Made by a program: the position numbers and the translations under genes. Below the pieces are notes generated by a model. It was not told the DNA's origin. It saw only the letters and a program-made list of their open reading frames with translations, and ran no database searches. Positions 34,850 to 46,460 of a stretch of 64,000 nucleotides of DNA are shown here, in pieces. The stretch comes from Athripsodes cinereus (Eukaryota > Arthropoda > Insecta > Trichoptera > Leptoceridae), in contig OX388305.1 in NCBI GenBank assembly GCA_947579605.1, forward strand, positions 22,085,542 to 22,149,541, given 5' to 3'. Numbering within the stretch: position 1 is the stretch's first letter; the number at the start of each line of letters is the position of its first letter.

Positions 34850-36445
34850 GAAATTAAATTAGATATATGTAGTTTATTTAATTTGGAAATAGCGTCTGGA
34901 ATTTGGAGAATCTCGAATATTATACAAAATATATTTTATTGTTTTGCTTGCAAAAAGAAATTTTCTGAGTTCAGAATACCTAATAATTGCAGTGAAACAA
35001 TAAATAAACTAATTACAAAAGTTATTTACTTACCGATATTCCGATTAATCCTCCGTTATTTGTATAAAAAAAAATTGTTTATATCTGCATACATACCTGA
35101 AAAGAAAAGAAATGAAATATTAACATAAAAAATTCAATATTAAAAGTACCTACCTATATAAGGACACAGTTTAATAGTAGATAAAATACAGATGACTATG
35201 ACAATCTTGCGATTGTCATTTGTCTTTACACGTACCTACTCTGTTTTAATATGGTACGAGACCAACTTCGACGAGTGTTAAAAGATTTCGACACTCAATA
35301 ATAATTATTTATCTAACGGACATTCCAACTAATTCTTCACGTAAATTTAAATGTTTTAGAGATAGAATAAAACATTGGTGCTAAAAAGTTCGATAAAATC
35401 TTAAAAATAAAACAGAATTAACTACAATGTTCAACGCTCCCAATTATCAGCAGGTGGTCAGATTAATTATCTCTTATGATATTTTTTGTATTCAAAATAT
35501 TTATTTTTAATTTTTTTATAACTCAGTGCAAAGTCAACTAGATATTTTAAGACAGAGTTATATTTTTACTCAGAATGAAATGTAGCTCAAAATTGAAAAT
35601 ATACAGCAATTACAAGAGTATATTTTTTATGCAACAATTCGCCCCTGACCACAAATGAGGAACATTTTGCTGTAAAGTTGAGACAACATATAGGTACATG
35701 TCTTTCAAACATTTTTAACGTTTAATTTGAACGGGAAAAGAACAAAAATAATACGTCATTCAGTCCGAATGATCATAGCTACTTGTGGTAAGAATTTACA
35801 TAAAATATTCAAAAATATTCGTGATCTACTTATTCTATTCGTTTACAAATCTATTTTAGATGAGAAAAAAAAACATTTTCTTTATCCCATGCATAACTAT
35901 ACATTTCATATATTTCAAAGGGTGACAAACACCACGGTATTTATAGACATCGCTAAGCATATTCTGTTGTTTCTAAGTATATTAGTTAATCAGTTACAAT
36001 GATTTCCAACGTTAATTGAATAATATCAGTAGTCAAATAAAACAGGGTGAGTTAAAATATTCAAGATCTTATTACGATAATCTGGTAAAAATAGAAACAT
36101 TATTTTATACAAAATTAGCAAACATTCACCCAAAATACAAAGAATGAAAACTAAAATGATGAAAAAGGTTAAAAAAAAAATAACCTCAAAAACACCACAG
36201 TTATGACATTTTTCTTATTGCCGACAACAAATGAAAAAGAGTGGGCCTAAAAACCTAAAAAAAAATAATAATATAGAGATATCGATCTATACTGAGAAAG
36301 ATTTTCAAGAGAGGCGGGGGTACACGTGATGTTTTTACCAATAGGTACCTTACCTTACACAAGACTATTGATGTTTAGAATTAGAGATACACAAAGGTGT
36401 GTATTATAATTTATACGGGAGAAATTGTGTTACTGCTTATTCTAT
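34850..36445. other. AT-rich stretch
   Basis: No coding signal that I can support. Confidence 0.3.
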
Positions 36446-36540
36446 ACAATCACGTCATAACCCATAAGCGGGGTAACCAGCGGACTAACTGTAAGTTATA
36501 AACATGCAGATTGTCCTCCCCGTGCCAATACCATAACATT
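36446..36540 (-). repeat. Family A dispersed repeat, 3' half
   Basis: The complement of the family A 3' half: ATAAGCGGGGTAACCAGCGG, ATTGTCCTCCCCGTGCCAAT. The other half is at 36779-36860, so the copy appears split by an insert. Confidence 0.55.
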
Positions 36541-36544
36541 AAAA

Positions 36545-36740
36545 ATTAGGGACATTCCTTATTGCTACATATTTTTGTCTTATATGATTCTGATGCCGGA
36601 AGAAGCTGCCTCTGGGTCTGCGAGAGTAGGCGAATGGAGAGAGATTTAGGAGAAGGCTGAAGACGCACTTTATTGCTGAAAGTTTCGGGTGATGGACGCG
36701 GTATACGGAGCCCTTGAGGTAAATGAGTAAACGGCATTTA
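36545..36740. repeat. GC-elevated insert inside a family A copy
   Basis: About 200 bp richer in GC than its flanks, lying between the two halves of a family A copy. It is open on the minus strand for ~63 codons (proline- and serine-rich), but no family is recognised. Confidence 0.3.
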
Positions 36741-36778
36741 ACAAATTGTCCATATTTATACGAACTTACGACTTTATA

Positions 36779-36860
36779 CGAACACCACTTTTCTACAGGA
36801 CACTAGAAAACTTACAAAAAAATGGGAGACTTAAAGTGAATCCACGGAAGAAAGTTCCGA
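36779..36860 (-). repeat. Family A dispersed repeat, 5' half
   Basis: CGAACACCACTTTTCTACAG, GACACTAGAAAACTTAC and TGGGAGAC match the complement of the family A 5' half. Confidence 0.5.
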
Positions 36861-38228
36861 AGGAGAAAGCTTAATAATATCATAACATGGCACCTACTTT
36901 ATAAAGTTTAGACATACATTGTTTTATGTAAAATACATAATAATAAACACAAGTAATGTAAAAGAGAAGAGTTCATGAGATATGTATGTACCTACCTCCT
37001 TATTATTATTATTATTGTGATTATAATATATCACGGGAAGGTAAGTATAATAATAATTACCGGGTATAAAAGTAATTACGGGGTCAGGTGGTAGGTCACG
37101 GAGGTAAGTTATAGTGAGAGAAGACTGGAGAGCAAAATGTTTTCGTTATTTAGTGATGTCAAAACTCGGTATTATTCTAATATTCACAGTAGGGTAACTA
37201 ACTGTAGAGCTATATCGATATTTTCATTATTGTTTCATAACTAATGTGAAAAGTAACAGGTATTTGAGTTGCTTTGTGGAATGAGAGTAAAATATCCGCT
37301 CCAAACTATCTATGATGCGATAGTTTCATGTATTGATACTAACAGCTACTTTTCTCTGACAGATGCACACATTCCTCTAAAATATACGATATTATAAACG
37401 CAATTTAAATAAACAAAAATAAATACTGTTTTATCATATATGTATTGTAAAAGGCAAATGTTTTATATTAATTATATATGTATTGTAAAAGGCAAATGCC
37501 GTTTATTGATTGAAATAAATAAATAAATATTTTATAAACGCTTGCAAATGAAATTGATTCAGTTCCCCTATAAGATTATATTTTTTATGAATTATTATAG
37601 ATTATTGCTTAATGAGAAAGTAACGGAAAGTATCTATGGTGAATATCATAATAATCAATGCTAATGTTGTACAAAGTGTTGGTGGCTACATTTCAGTACC
37701 TAGTATCTGATTATACAGGTGAAGCCAAATAACGACTAAGGTTAATATACATCACAGACATCTCTAATTTATAATAGATATAGAGTCCAGAGGATGATGA
37801 GCGGGTCAGATGCAGTCGTGGATAGATCAATGTTGAATACAATAATGAATGGTCGCGGTCAAAATATAGAATTAAATCAATAAATATTCCCAGTAACCAT
37901 GTGTGTATGTTATGTATTTACGATCCATGAGATTGTTGAAATATTGAGTATTCATATGTAAACAGGTACAGGCCAGAGGTATTTATTTTTTGTTAATTTT
38001 TTTACAGTTGCCTATTTTTTTTTAAATGTAACAACACTTAAGATACCTACTTCTTAGCTTTTTTATTGTTTTATGGCTACCATAATTGAGGAAATCTCGA
38101 CGGTGCAACTGTAAGAGGATTTTTTAACGTTTATATTGTTGAATTAGTAATAGATAATACGTTTCCCATAACGATTTATGTAGGTAAGCTTTTGATTATT
38201 GAATGAAACAATTTTTCCACTTTATTTT
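36861..38228. other. AT-rich stretch with a LINE-like 3' tail
   Basis: 37475-37532 has the hairpin word GGCAAATGCC followed by TTTATTGATT and (AAAT)n, like a LINE 3' end. The word ATGTATTGTAAAAGGCAAAT occurs twice (37438 and 37478). A consensus TATAAAAG (37065-37072) and a GAG|GTAAGT donor-like word (37101-37109) lie close together, without a recognisable gene. Confidence 0.3.
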
Positions 38229-38262
38229 TATTACATGCAGTTAGTCTGCTGGCTACCCAAGT
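38229..38262 (+). repeat. Family A fragment
   Basis: ACATGCAGTTAGTCTGCTGG followed by CTACCCA matches the family A 3' region before its last bases. Confidence 0.4.
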
Positions 38263-38291
38263 CGTTGAAGTTGGTATAATGATATCATCAT

Positions 38292-38500
38292 CGCCCTCAA
38301 CGCTCCTCTCGGGAGCACAGGGCAGAAACCAGCCTCCTCCATTCAGAGCGTCTCTGTGCCAATTGTGTCACCTCTTCCCACGACATTCCTTGCGCTCTGA
38401 TATCGTTGTCATAGGAACGGTGTATTGTGAAAGAGGGACGCCCGGGCCTACGGAACCCCTGCGGACGGAAGAACAGTGCTCTTTTTGGCACTTTTATAAT
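38292..38500 (-). pseudogene. LINE reverse transcriptase C-terminus, relic
   Basis: On the minus strand an open stretch of ~64 codons reads GRPSFTIHRSYDNDI, GMSWEEVTQLAQRRSEWRRL and VSALCSREER, then a stop. The Gly-Arg-Pro block, the WEE...AQRRSEWRRL helix and the short basic end are typical of the tail of insect non-LTR reverse transcriptases. It differs from the family at 62307-63576, whose tail ends KWRSILSAYP, so it is a second LINE family. The catalytic domain is missing; this is a 3' remnant. The identification rests on recalled family style, not on a search. Confidence 0.55.
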
Positions 38501-39295
38501 GATATAGGTAGATAAAAAGAATAATATCAGGTAGAAAAATCCATCTAGATTTAAATATCTATTAAATAAAAAGTGTTACTATTTTTTCATAAATGCGTTT
38601 TGAAATTTGGAGAAAATTCCTGAAAAAAAGATAAAAATTCAGTATTCAGTGATATTTATGAAGTTCGAAACACAAAACTACCTCCACAGGAACATATCAA
38701 CATATGAACATATCACAGAACCCTTTTTATTACACCCCCGACAAAATAATTCAGTACCCACTTAGTTTTCCAGACCATAAATGTCAAATTATAAATAATT
38801 TAACAATTCAGAAAATCAAAGACCTAATTAGTAGAAACATACAGAGCTTCAGACTATAAACTACATAATATTTATTACATTAAAATGTAATTTCAACATT
38901 GACTCACTGAATAATAATAATATGTAATCAAAGTTACTTGTGAGCTTGCTTAGTTTGAGCCTATCAGCAAGAATATAGACCAAAAATATTGATTTCAATT
39001 CAACGAAATTAACTATTGAGAAATTCGTAGAACCAGCGCCGCATAGGTTTATAATAATATTTTGTATGAACACACTAGAAAAATTCATGATTGAAAAGTT
39101 TATAATGAATATTCGAAGGAGAAAATACTTAAGGAGTGGCGTACTTTACATTAATACAAAACTTCTCATATCTACAAAGACGTCATGTTTATTCCTACAG
39201 AGTACCTAACAACACACATCTTAACTATTTTATGCATGATGGCAAAATTCATTTCACCTAACAACAGACCTATATCTAAAATTACTACTATTATC
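38501..39295. other. No recognised feature
   Basis: AT-rich sequence with no coding or repeat signal that I can support. Confidence 0.3.
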
Positions 39296-39423
39296 CCATC
39301 ACAGCACGTCGCACAAGTAAGCAGACCAGCCGCATGCGATAAACATACAAGTTGTGCCAACAAAAAAATTTCAAGTCATTCAAGACGGGTGGAAAACCTC
39401 ATCACAGAATTACAGATGTAAAA
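39296..39423 (-). repeat. Family A dispersed repeat
   Basis: The complement of family A: CCCATCACAGCACGTCGCAC, AGCAGACCAGCCGCATGCG, then ACCTCATCACAGAATTACAG. Confidence 0.6.
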
Positions 39424-39648
39424 TTCTCAAAACTAAATAAAAAAATCGTGAATTTTATTAAATTCCTCGAGTAAATTGAGTTGCAAAATTGCGACGAGAC
39501 GAGGATGTGGAAATACGTGAAAAACAGGACATTTCTCAAAATTTTCATTAAAAATAAAGTGAAACCGTGAATTATCTAAAATTACTTTATTAAAATACAA
39601 CAAATTTTGAAAAAAAAAAACCGTCAATCTTCTACTACTACTACTACA

Positions 39649-39895
39649 CCATCACGGCATATCCCACAAGTGGGGTAGCCAGCAGACCAGCTGCATGTAA
39701 GAAACATACAAGCTGTCCTCTTCGTGCCAATATAAAATCAAGACATTCAGGATGGGGGCAAACCTCATCGCTGAATTTCAGATGTAAAATGTCTTTATTT
39801 TTTCGAACACCTGCCTTTCACAGGACACTCGAAAACTTACAGAGAAGAGTGGGAGACCAATTCTTTTCCGGGTGCTCCACGGGATTCCTCCGTCA
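39649..39895 (-). repeat. Family A dispersed repeat, best-preserved minus copy
   Basis: A full set of blocks runs from CCATCACGGCATATCCCACA to GGAGACCAATTCTTTTCCGG. A (CTA)n run at 39633-39647, i.e. a (TAG)n tail on the sense strand, precedes it. A short tandem tail fits LINE-type reverse transcription. Confidence 0.75.
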
Positions 39896-40199
39896 ATCTT
39901 ATAAAGTTAAAATACCTAATGTTTTATTTTCATTACGCTAGAATAACTTATATGAAAATTCAAATCCCTCAACTGTTTTTATGAAATAAATTTGATAACC
40001 ATAGTAGATATAAAATACAGGCAAATAATAATTATGTAATAGCAAATCTTCTCCGTTAGTTCAACACCCAACATTATTATACCTTATGCGTGTGAATCGT
40101 AAGATTTATTTCATATGAAAACCTTACAAATCGTACCAACATTACAAACCATATATATTCTGAATAAAGTGACTGATTTTGATATGAATATCCATCAGT

Positions 40200-40355
40200 C
40201 CGTTCCACCACGGTATCTGGGGTGAGGTAGCCATCAGATTAAATACTTGTAATAAACATGCAAGTCGTCCTTCCAGTACCAATTAAAGTTAAGACACTCG
40301 GTATGTGTGGCGCACCTCAACTGAAGATGTTGATATCTCCCAAAATACCCAGTTT
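40200..40355 (-). repeat. Family A dispersed repeat
   Basis: The complement of family A: TCCACCACGGTATCTGGGGT, ATGCAAGTCGTCCTTCCAGT, GGCGCACCTCAACTGAAGAT. Confidence 0.6.
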
Positions 40356-40574
40356 TATATTGCTTAATGTGGCCAAATACTATTTTAAGTAAGTTTCAAA
40401 TATTTACTATAAAACTCTTCTTTCTTAAACTTTTTTTAAGTACCTACACTAGATGGAACAAAACCTTTCCCATTTAAAACGATTTTGGGTACATTTATTC
40501 ATTAATTATGACACATCATTCTATAATTTAAGTAAAATCTGGTACATAATTATGTAGGAGGACACATTTATATC

Positions 40575-40809
40575 CCGTGGGGTACCCGGTAATTAGTCTC
40601 CCACTCTTCTCCGTAAGTTTTTGAGTGTCCTGTAAAAGGCAGGTGTTCGAAAAAAATATGAAATTTTACATCTTAAATTCAACGATGTGGTTTGCACCCA
40701 TCCTGAATGTCTTGATTTTATATCGGCACGGAGAGGACGGCTTGCATGTTTATTATATACAGCTGCTCTGCTGGCTACCCCACTTGTGAGATAAGCCGTG
40801 ATGGTATAG
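40575..40809 (+). repeat. Family A dispersed repeat, best sense copy
   Basis: It runs from GTCTCCCACTCTTCTCCGTA through GTCCTGTAAAAGGCAGGTG, CATCCTGAATGTCTTG and GGAGAGGACGGCTTGCATG to GGCTACCCCACTTGTGAGAT and GCCGTGATGGTATAGTAG. I used it as the reference for the family (~235 bp). Confidence 0.75.
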
Positions 40810-42117
40810 TAGTAAGATACATTTATGTTGCTTACGTTGTATATTTTATCAGAAGTTACATTGATTCTTAATTTCCATCATTCTTAAAATTAAAGTGAAT
40901 TTATTTATTTATTTATTATTATTATTTTTTTTTTATTATTGATTTATCAATATTTCTCAGATTTGCTTCTTAAAAAGCTTACGTTTATCTTATATATTAC
41001 CTCCTTTTCGTAAAAAAAATCCAAGCGTAAAATCTGAACACTGCTTATCGTCATTATTATATAACCTTTGAACTTATTCAGAAATGAAGTAACAAAGAGA
41101 ACTTGTTAGTATATACCTACTTGTACCCAAAAATAACCACAAAATAAGACTTTGTAACGTTCAACAAAAGGGGAAAAAAGCGGGTTTGTGTATACTTACA
41201 ATAAATAATTTGATATGTTCCCTCTGAGGAATAAAGTAAAAATAATGTATTGTTTTTGTACAAATAACACAAAGTCATAATAATAATTTGAAAATTTATC
41301 GTATCGAGTGCAGAGAAAAACACAGGGGAATTTGCACAAACAAAAGCTTGAATAAAATACAAAATCGGCTTTTGATCTACTTGTAACATGAAATCCAAAA
41401 CAAAGTATGAAAAAGTCACATCTCTAGTAAATGATTAAATTATTAGAGAGCTTTTTTTACAAATATTTGTTAATCTCATTATGGATTTTCTTCTGTAATC
41501 TCAGAGTTACTGAAAATGCGTCACAATGTCGTTAGAAATGCATTATTTATCTGTGTTTTATTTCATGACCAAACACTTATTGTATCTCGAAATCGAGTGC
41601 TTTACATTTAATCGATAGATTTAGACGAAATGTACACATTTTGGACAAATCAAGAAGCTTTTTTTAATCCACCACGATACAATACATTGTTAGCACCAAA
41701 GGTATAGAACTTTTTCGAAATTTTCGGGCATTGGACACATATCAAAACATAAATGGGCGTATTTGTTATACTGTTACCATTTGTGTATACCATCATCATT
41801 ATTCGACTACACACACGTAGGTATATGTAGGTACTAGATGTGGGAGGTTCCGCATGATAAATACCGCAGTCCGTTTTAGGGGATGTGCGAGATGGTAATC
41901 AACATAGAATGCAACGAAATATAAACTTATGATTGCAATAAACAGTACTCTAGTTTCAAAAGAGAATTCCATTATACATACAATCAAAAGTATTGCTTAT
42001 ATTTTGTTTGAATTTATTTTAGTTCAAATATTAAATTACCTACCTACATTACAATAACGTATCCTACTTGTTTTCATCCATGGATTACCCGATGTAAATT
42101 ACATATATGTCTCTCAT
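40810..42117. other. AT-rich stretch
   Basis: No coding signal that I can support. ATTT repeats occur near 40900-40935. Confidence 0.3.
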
Positions 42118-42302
42118 TACGTATTTTCTCTAAATATTTGAGAGTCCTATAAAAGGCGGGTTTTTCGTAAAACATCATGTATTTGACATATTATCATTTT
42201 CGATTTACTGAATGTCTTATTTTTTATAGCACAGAGATAATGACACATTTGTCACATGGAGAATCCCACTGGTAAGTTCTCTTGTTGGAAATGCCGTGGA
42301 TG
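42118..42302 (+). repeat. Family A dispersed repeat, worn
   Basis: GAGAGTCCTATAAAAGGCGG, AATGTCTTATTTTTTATAGC, ACAGAGATAATGACA and GAAATGCCGTGGATG keep the family order. Confidence 0.55.
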
Positions 42303-42872
42303 TCGTCTTTTTAGGTGTATTTTATCTAAATTTGCAGTGAATTACTACGAGTAACATATAAAAAGATTTGCATGTTAATAATGTTCTAGTACGTTTTACA
42401 ACTCAATAATTCAACACTTTTACACAACATACTTTGAGAAAACAACATAAAAAGTATTTTTTATGAAAATGAAATGATTAAATTTACACTTTTTCCTCAC
42501 ACGCGCTATCAAAATAAACACAATACAGGGGTGTGCACTGTACAATGCAAAAGGGTAATAACATGTCCTGGCGCTTTGATAGGATAGTACCTACTTTATA
42601 ATAAAGTACCAACAACAAAAGGACTACACTATATTCATAAGTACCTACCTACTATTCATTTCATAGTCATACATTACATACTTCTGCACTTGAGCATGAT
42701 CACACGTACAAATTCACAATGTATTGTATATCTGAACCTACAAAATGCATCGCATAACACTTTAATATTGAGGGATGACTAATATCAAAATACATAATGT
42801 TACACGTCTCTATATAGATACGATTTAATTTAAATATTTGATCAATTTACAATTCAAGTTTCCATTTGAAAC
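42303..42872. other. Left flank of the second LTR element
   Basis: AT-rich with no recognised feature. Confidence 0.3.
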
Positions 42873-44296
42873 TGTAGCGATATTTTTATATCACTATAGA
42901 AAAATGATTTTGTTCGTTGGCAAGACAGAAATTGATAACGCGACGCCGCGCATGCGTGGTGGGAGGATTTCTGAATATTGGCGGTCGAAAGCAAAATGCT
43001 TCCTCTTTTGTATTCGACATTCCAAATTGGCAGATCGCAAAATGCGATAGTGAATATTAAGGTTTAAAAAAAAAAACCTTACCATTTTAAAATGGTTGAT
43101 TAATGTATAAATTAGTTGTAGAAATGTGTTCTATTTGTCGATGGACAGTTTAATCATATTTAATTATTAAAATCAGTGGTAATTCAGGCCGTCATCAAAA
43201 ATATGGTGAGTCTAAATTGTTACAATTATATTTTCGATGAGAGAAATTTCGTTGTTTAATAAAATAAACCGAAACATAGTTTGATAAATACTAATTACGT
43301 TGTCCTTTAATGTTTAAGGATGTACGGCTTTCAGTACCGGAATGAATTTCTCAGTTATTCAGGATACGCCGCAGTACTAGAATGAATTCAAGTTATGTCT
43401 TAGTACCAGCATGAATTTCTCAATTATTCAGGATATATCTTGTTACCAAAATAAATTCTTCAGTTAACAAGAGAATAAATATCTTTCAATTATCAAGATG
43501 CTGACTTCCTCTAATACCAGAATAAACCTTATGTACCTATCAGGAAGGAACCTTCAATTTCGGGAAACGGGAAGTGAAGTGGAACTCGAAGGAAGATAAA
43601 TTGATCAGGTTGTTCTCATTCATTCATAATTATATATAAATATTTTGTTCTAAAGTTAATGTAGATTGTATAATCAAACAGAGTTTGATAACTTTATGAT
43701 ATATGTAGGTCGTTTCTGAAAAGAAAGGGTAGGAGGTAAGGATGATGTGCCACAATCATTATTTAATTTTAAACTTTTAATCTAAGGGTTAGTTAGATTG
43801 CCACATAGCAAATGATTAACAAGGTTTTAATCTTTTACTATTTTACTGTCGAGAAAGTTTATATAAAATGTATGTAAATTCATTGACCATACCAAAGGTG
43901 TCACCGAATACTGGAGGTTTGGAATAAATTGAAAAGAAAATAATAAAATAGCAATTTTATTTTGTTTCTGAATCTTTCCTTCTTATTGGGGATTGTTGGA
44001 AGGCACCGTTGATTTAATGGCAATATGCATTGTTGAATTTATAGAGAGAAAAGTCTTGAAGTCTTGGTGATAAAATCTGGGTTAACCCATTCGACCCTGA
44101 GCATTTATCGTATAGTCAATTGTACTTTCCAATACTCTTTGTTTTATTTTTGAAATCTCTACCGACTGAGCTAAAAATTATTTTTTTGAGATTGTGATAA
44201 TTGATTATTTTACCTTGTACCATGAGGGGTACAAGGTAAAAGAGCGCATGAGAGCGCAAGAATAAAAAGTATATGCAAAAGTCCGTCACATATTCA
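42873..44296 (+). repeat. Left LTR of the second element (1424 bp)
   Basis: Starts TGTAGCGATATT and ends TATTCA, directly before the primer site. Inside are a degenerate tandem array (43330-43545, units like TACCAGAATGAATT), a perfect 14-bp hairpin (44208-44221 with 44228-44241, 6-nt loop) and AATAAA at 44261-44266 close to the end, a likely polyadenylation signal. Confidence 0.9.
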
Positions 44297-44590
44297 TGGC
44301 GCCCAACGTGGGGCCGACCTTTATAGAATTTAAAGACGAATTAAATTTTGGTGGCAGAAGGGTCACATATTCATGTCACCCAAAGTGTCAGCCAACCTTT
44401 GTAGAATTTAGGTTGAATTGAATTTTGGTGGCAGAAGGGTCACATATTCATGTCACCCAAAGTGTCAGCCGACCTTTATAGAATTTAAAGACGAATTAAA
44501 TTTTGGTGGCAGAAGGGTCACATATTCATGTCACCCAAAGTGTCAGCCAACCTTTGTAGAATGTAAAGACGCGCTGAACCCAAAAAAATT
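44286..44590 (+). repeat. Four ~77-bp tandem units spanning the primer site
   Basis: Units begin at 44286, 44363, 44440 and 44518 (TCACATATTCATG...). Each holds a primer-site equivalent: the first is intact, the others read TGTCACCCAAAGTGTCAGC. Each unit contains the AATTTTGGTGGCAGAAGGG phrase, which recurs once more at 44752-44769. The open stretch at 44418-44630 is a by-product of the repeats and is not called a gene. Confidence 0.9.
44297..44314 (+). other. Primer-binding site for tRNA-Lys(CUU)
   Basis: TGGCGCCCAACGTGGGGC is the exact complement of the 3' 18 nt (with CCA) of eukaryotic tRNA-Lys(CUU). It follows the LTR without a gap. Confidence 0.9.
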
Positions 44591-46161
44591 TTATTACTTA
44601 GACTCAAGATTTTTTTTATTAATTGTATAATTTGGTGTCTTGAATACAAAAGAGCATTCATTAATAGTTGTAAGTAGAATAAGTTTTGTTTTAAAGAAAA
44701 AAAAAAGTTTTTTTTTAAATTTTAATTTATGTGGCAAAATTAATATTTGAATTTTGGTGGCAGAAGGGTTAAATTGTATTTCGATTTTAATTTTACAAAT
44801 TATATTTGGTTATCAGTATAAAAAAATTGTAACATAATGTTTAAAAAAATACTGTAGGTAAGTTAAAAAGAATGAAAAATTTTGAATATGTAACAAAACA
44901 TTTTTTTCAGAGTCGCGGTAGTTAAATATATTTATTGAATATGTAACATAATAAAAAAAAAGAATATTTATGGGTAGACTCAATATTTTATTATTATTTA
45001 ATTTGTTGAGTTAATATTATTTTGCATGCTTTGAGATGATTGATTGAAGAAAGGAATTTAGTCAAAAAAAATATATGCTAATTTTAAATTGTGTGAAAAT
45101 ATTTTAGAATAATTTTGTTCGTGGAATACCTAATTTGAAAAATGATAGATAAAAATTTATCTATTTTATCAATTTATTTGGTTGATTTTATTTTGAGTTT
45201 TCATAAAATTGAATGGTATTACCATAGTCAATAAAATAAAATTTTGTTAAAAAAGTAAAAGAAGTGTGAAAAATGATTTTTGAATTTGATATTTAATATG
45301 TTTTAAAAAAAAAATATGTTCTAGCTCAAATTGCTGATTGGAAATGTGTGATAAGATATGGAAAGACGAAACCCAACATCATGTCAAAATACAGAAAGCT
45401 GATTGCGAGTTTTAATTTTATTCAAAAAGGAGTATACCTATTAACTTATTAAACAACCTTCTGGTGAGTTTTTATTATATTTTAAATTGAAAATTTATTT
45501 GATTGATTGCCTTGTCTGAATTCTTCTCATACTTCTGGTACGGCTATTGCAACTCACAACTAAGGAATACGTTGAACAAAGTAGATTTAATTTTAAATTA
45601 AAAAAAATAAATAAAGAAAATAATTTATTTTGAGCATTGTCCGATTCTGAAATAAATATGTATGATTAGAATTTTTATACGAAAATAATATTATTATTAT
45701 TCTGATGCTATTCCGTACATACTGTGATAGGAAGGTACTTTTCTCTCCAGCGCATAATAATTGAAAATCACTTTAGTTAGAAAGAGACGGAAGATTGTAA
45801 AGCGGACGGAAGATACAAAGGTTTGGATTTCAATGTTTTAATATCGAATGATAATATTTATATATAGGGTAAACTATACTATTATGGACGTAGTAGATTG
45901 TTGATATTTTTACATAATCAATTTAATACGATAAAGTCGTTTCAAATAATTCTAATATGGATATATTAAATCAATGTGGAGATTGAAACTTTAATATTAA
46001 TGATATTAGTTTATATAGATATGGGATATTTAAGAGTAATTTTGAATAACGGAAGACTTTAATATTTAATGTATTATCTCTTTTAAAATATTTTTTATTA
46101 AAGTTTTGAATTGTGGATTAGCATATTTTAGTGCAATAGATAGATAATTTAGAAATTCAAG
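44591..46161 (+). other. Interior of second LTR element, non-coding
   Basis: Very AT-rich and poor in C. No retroelement domain is recognisable. Confidence 0.5.
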
Positions 46162-46460
46162 ATGGCGGATAAGGAATTAAATAAAGGAGAAGTACAAGAA
46201 AATATGAATAGGGAAGTTGCTGGTTCGTCTAATGATAATAAAGAAGAGAAGATGGTAAGAAGAATGGAAATAAAGGAGTTTTTGATCGACAAGGGTCAAA
46301 TAGGAAGGATGTAATTTGTAGATTTTGTAACAAACCCGGACATGTATATATAAATTGTTTTGCAAGACTAAGGCAAAACAGGGATGTGAATCCCAATAAC
46401 AAATTTTATAATGCAAAAACAGAAATGCAACGACAAGATGAAAGAAAGGGAGAAAATTAG
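46162..46460 (+). pseudogene. Gag nucleocapsid relic with CCHC knuckle, frameshifted
   Basis: ATG 46162 opens 50 codons rich in Lys, Glu and Asn (MADKELNKGEVQ...) that end at 46312. The zinc knuckle CRFCNKPGHVYINC (46317-46358, C-x2-C-x4-H-x4-C) lies in another frame, open from 46242 to the stop at 46458. The switch falls in the GAAGAGAAGATGG region, so one indel separates the two parts. The part upstream that would form a capsid is not recognisable. In an intact element this would bind RNA within the particle; this copy cannot make that protein as one chain. Confidence 0.65.

Noticed and set aside
37060..37110. TATAAAAG followed by a GTAAGT donor-like word
   Set aside because: No coding exon or initiator context supports a promoter.
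44418..44630. 70-codon open frame with repeated FGGRRVTYSCHPKCQPTF
   Set aside because: It is produced by the 77-bp tandem array over the primer site; the peptide repeat follows from the DNA repeat.
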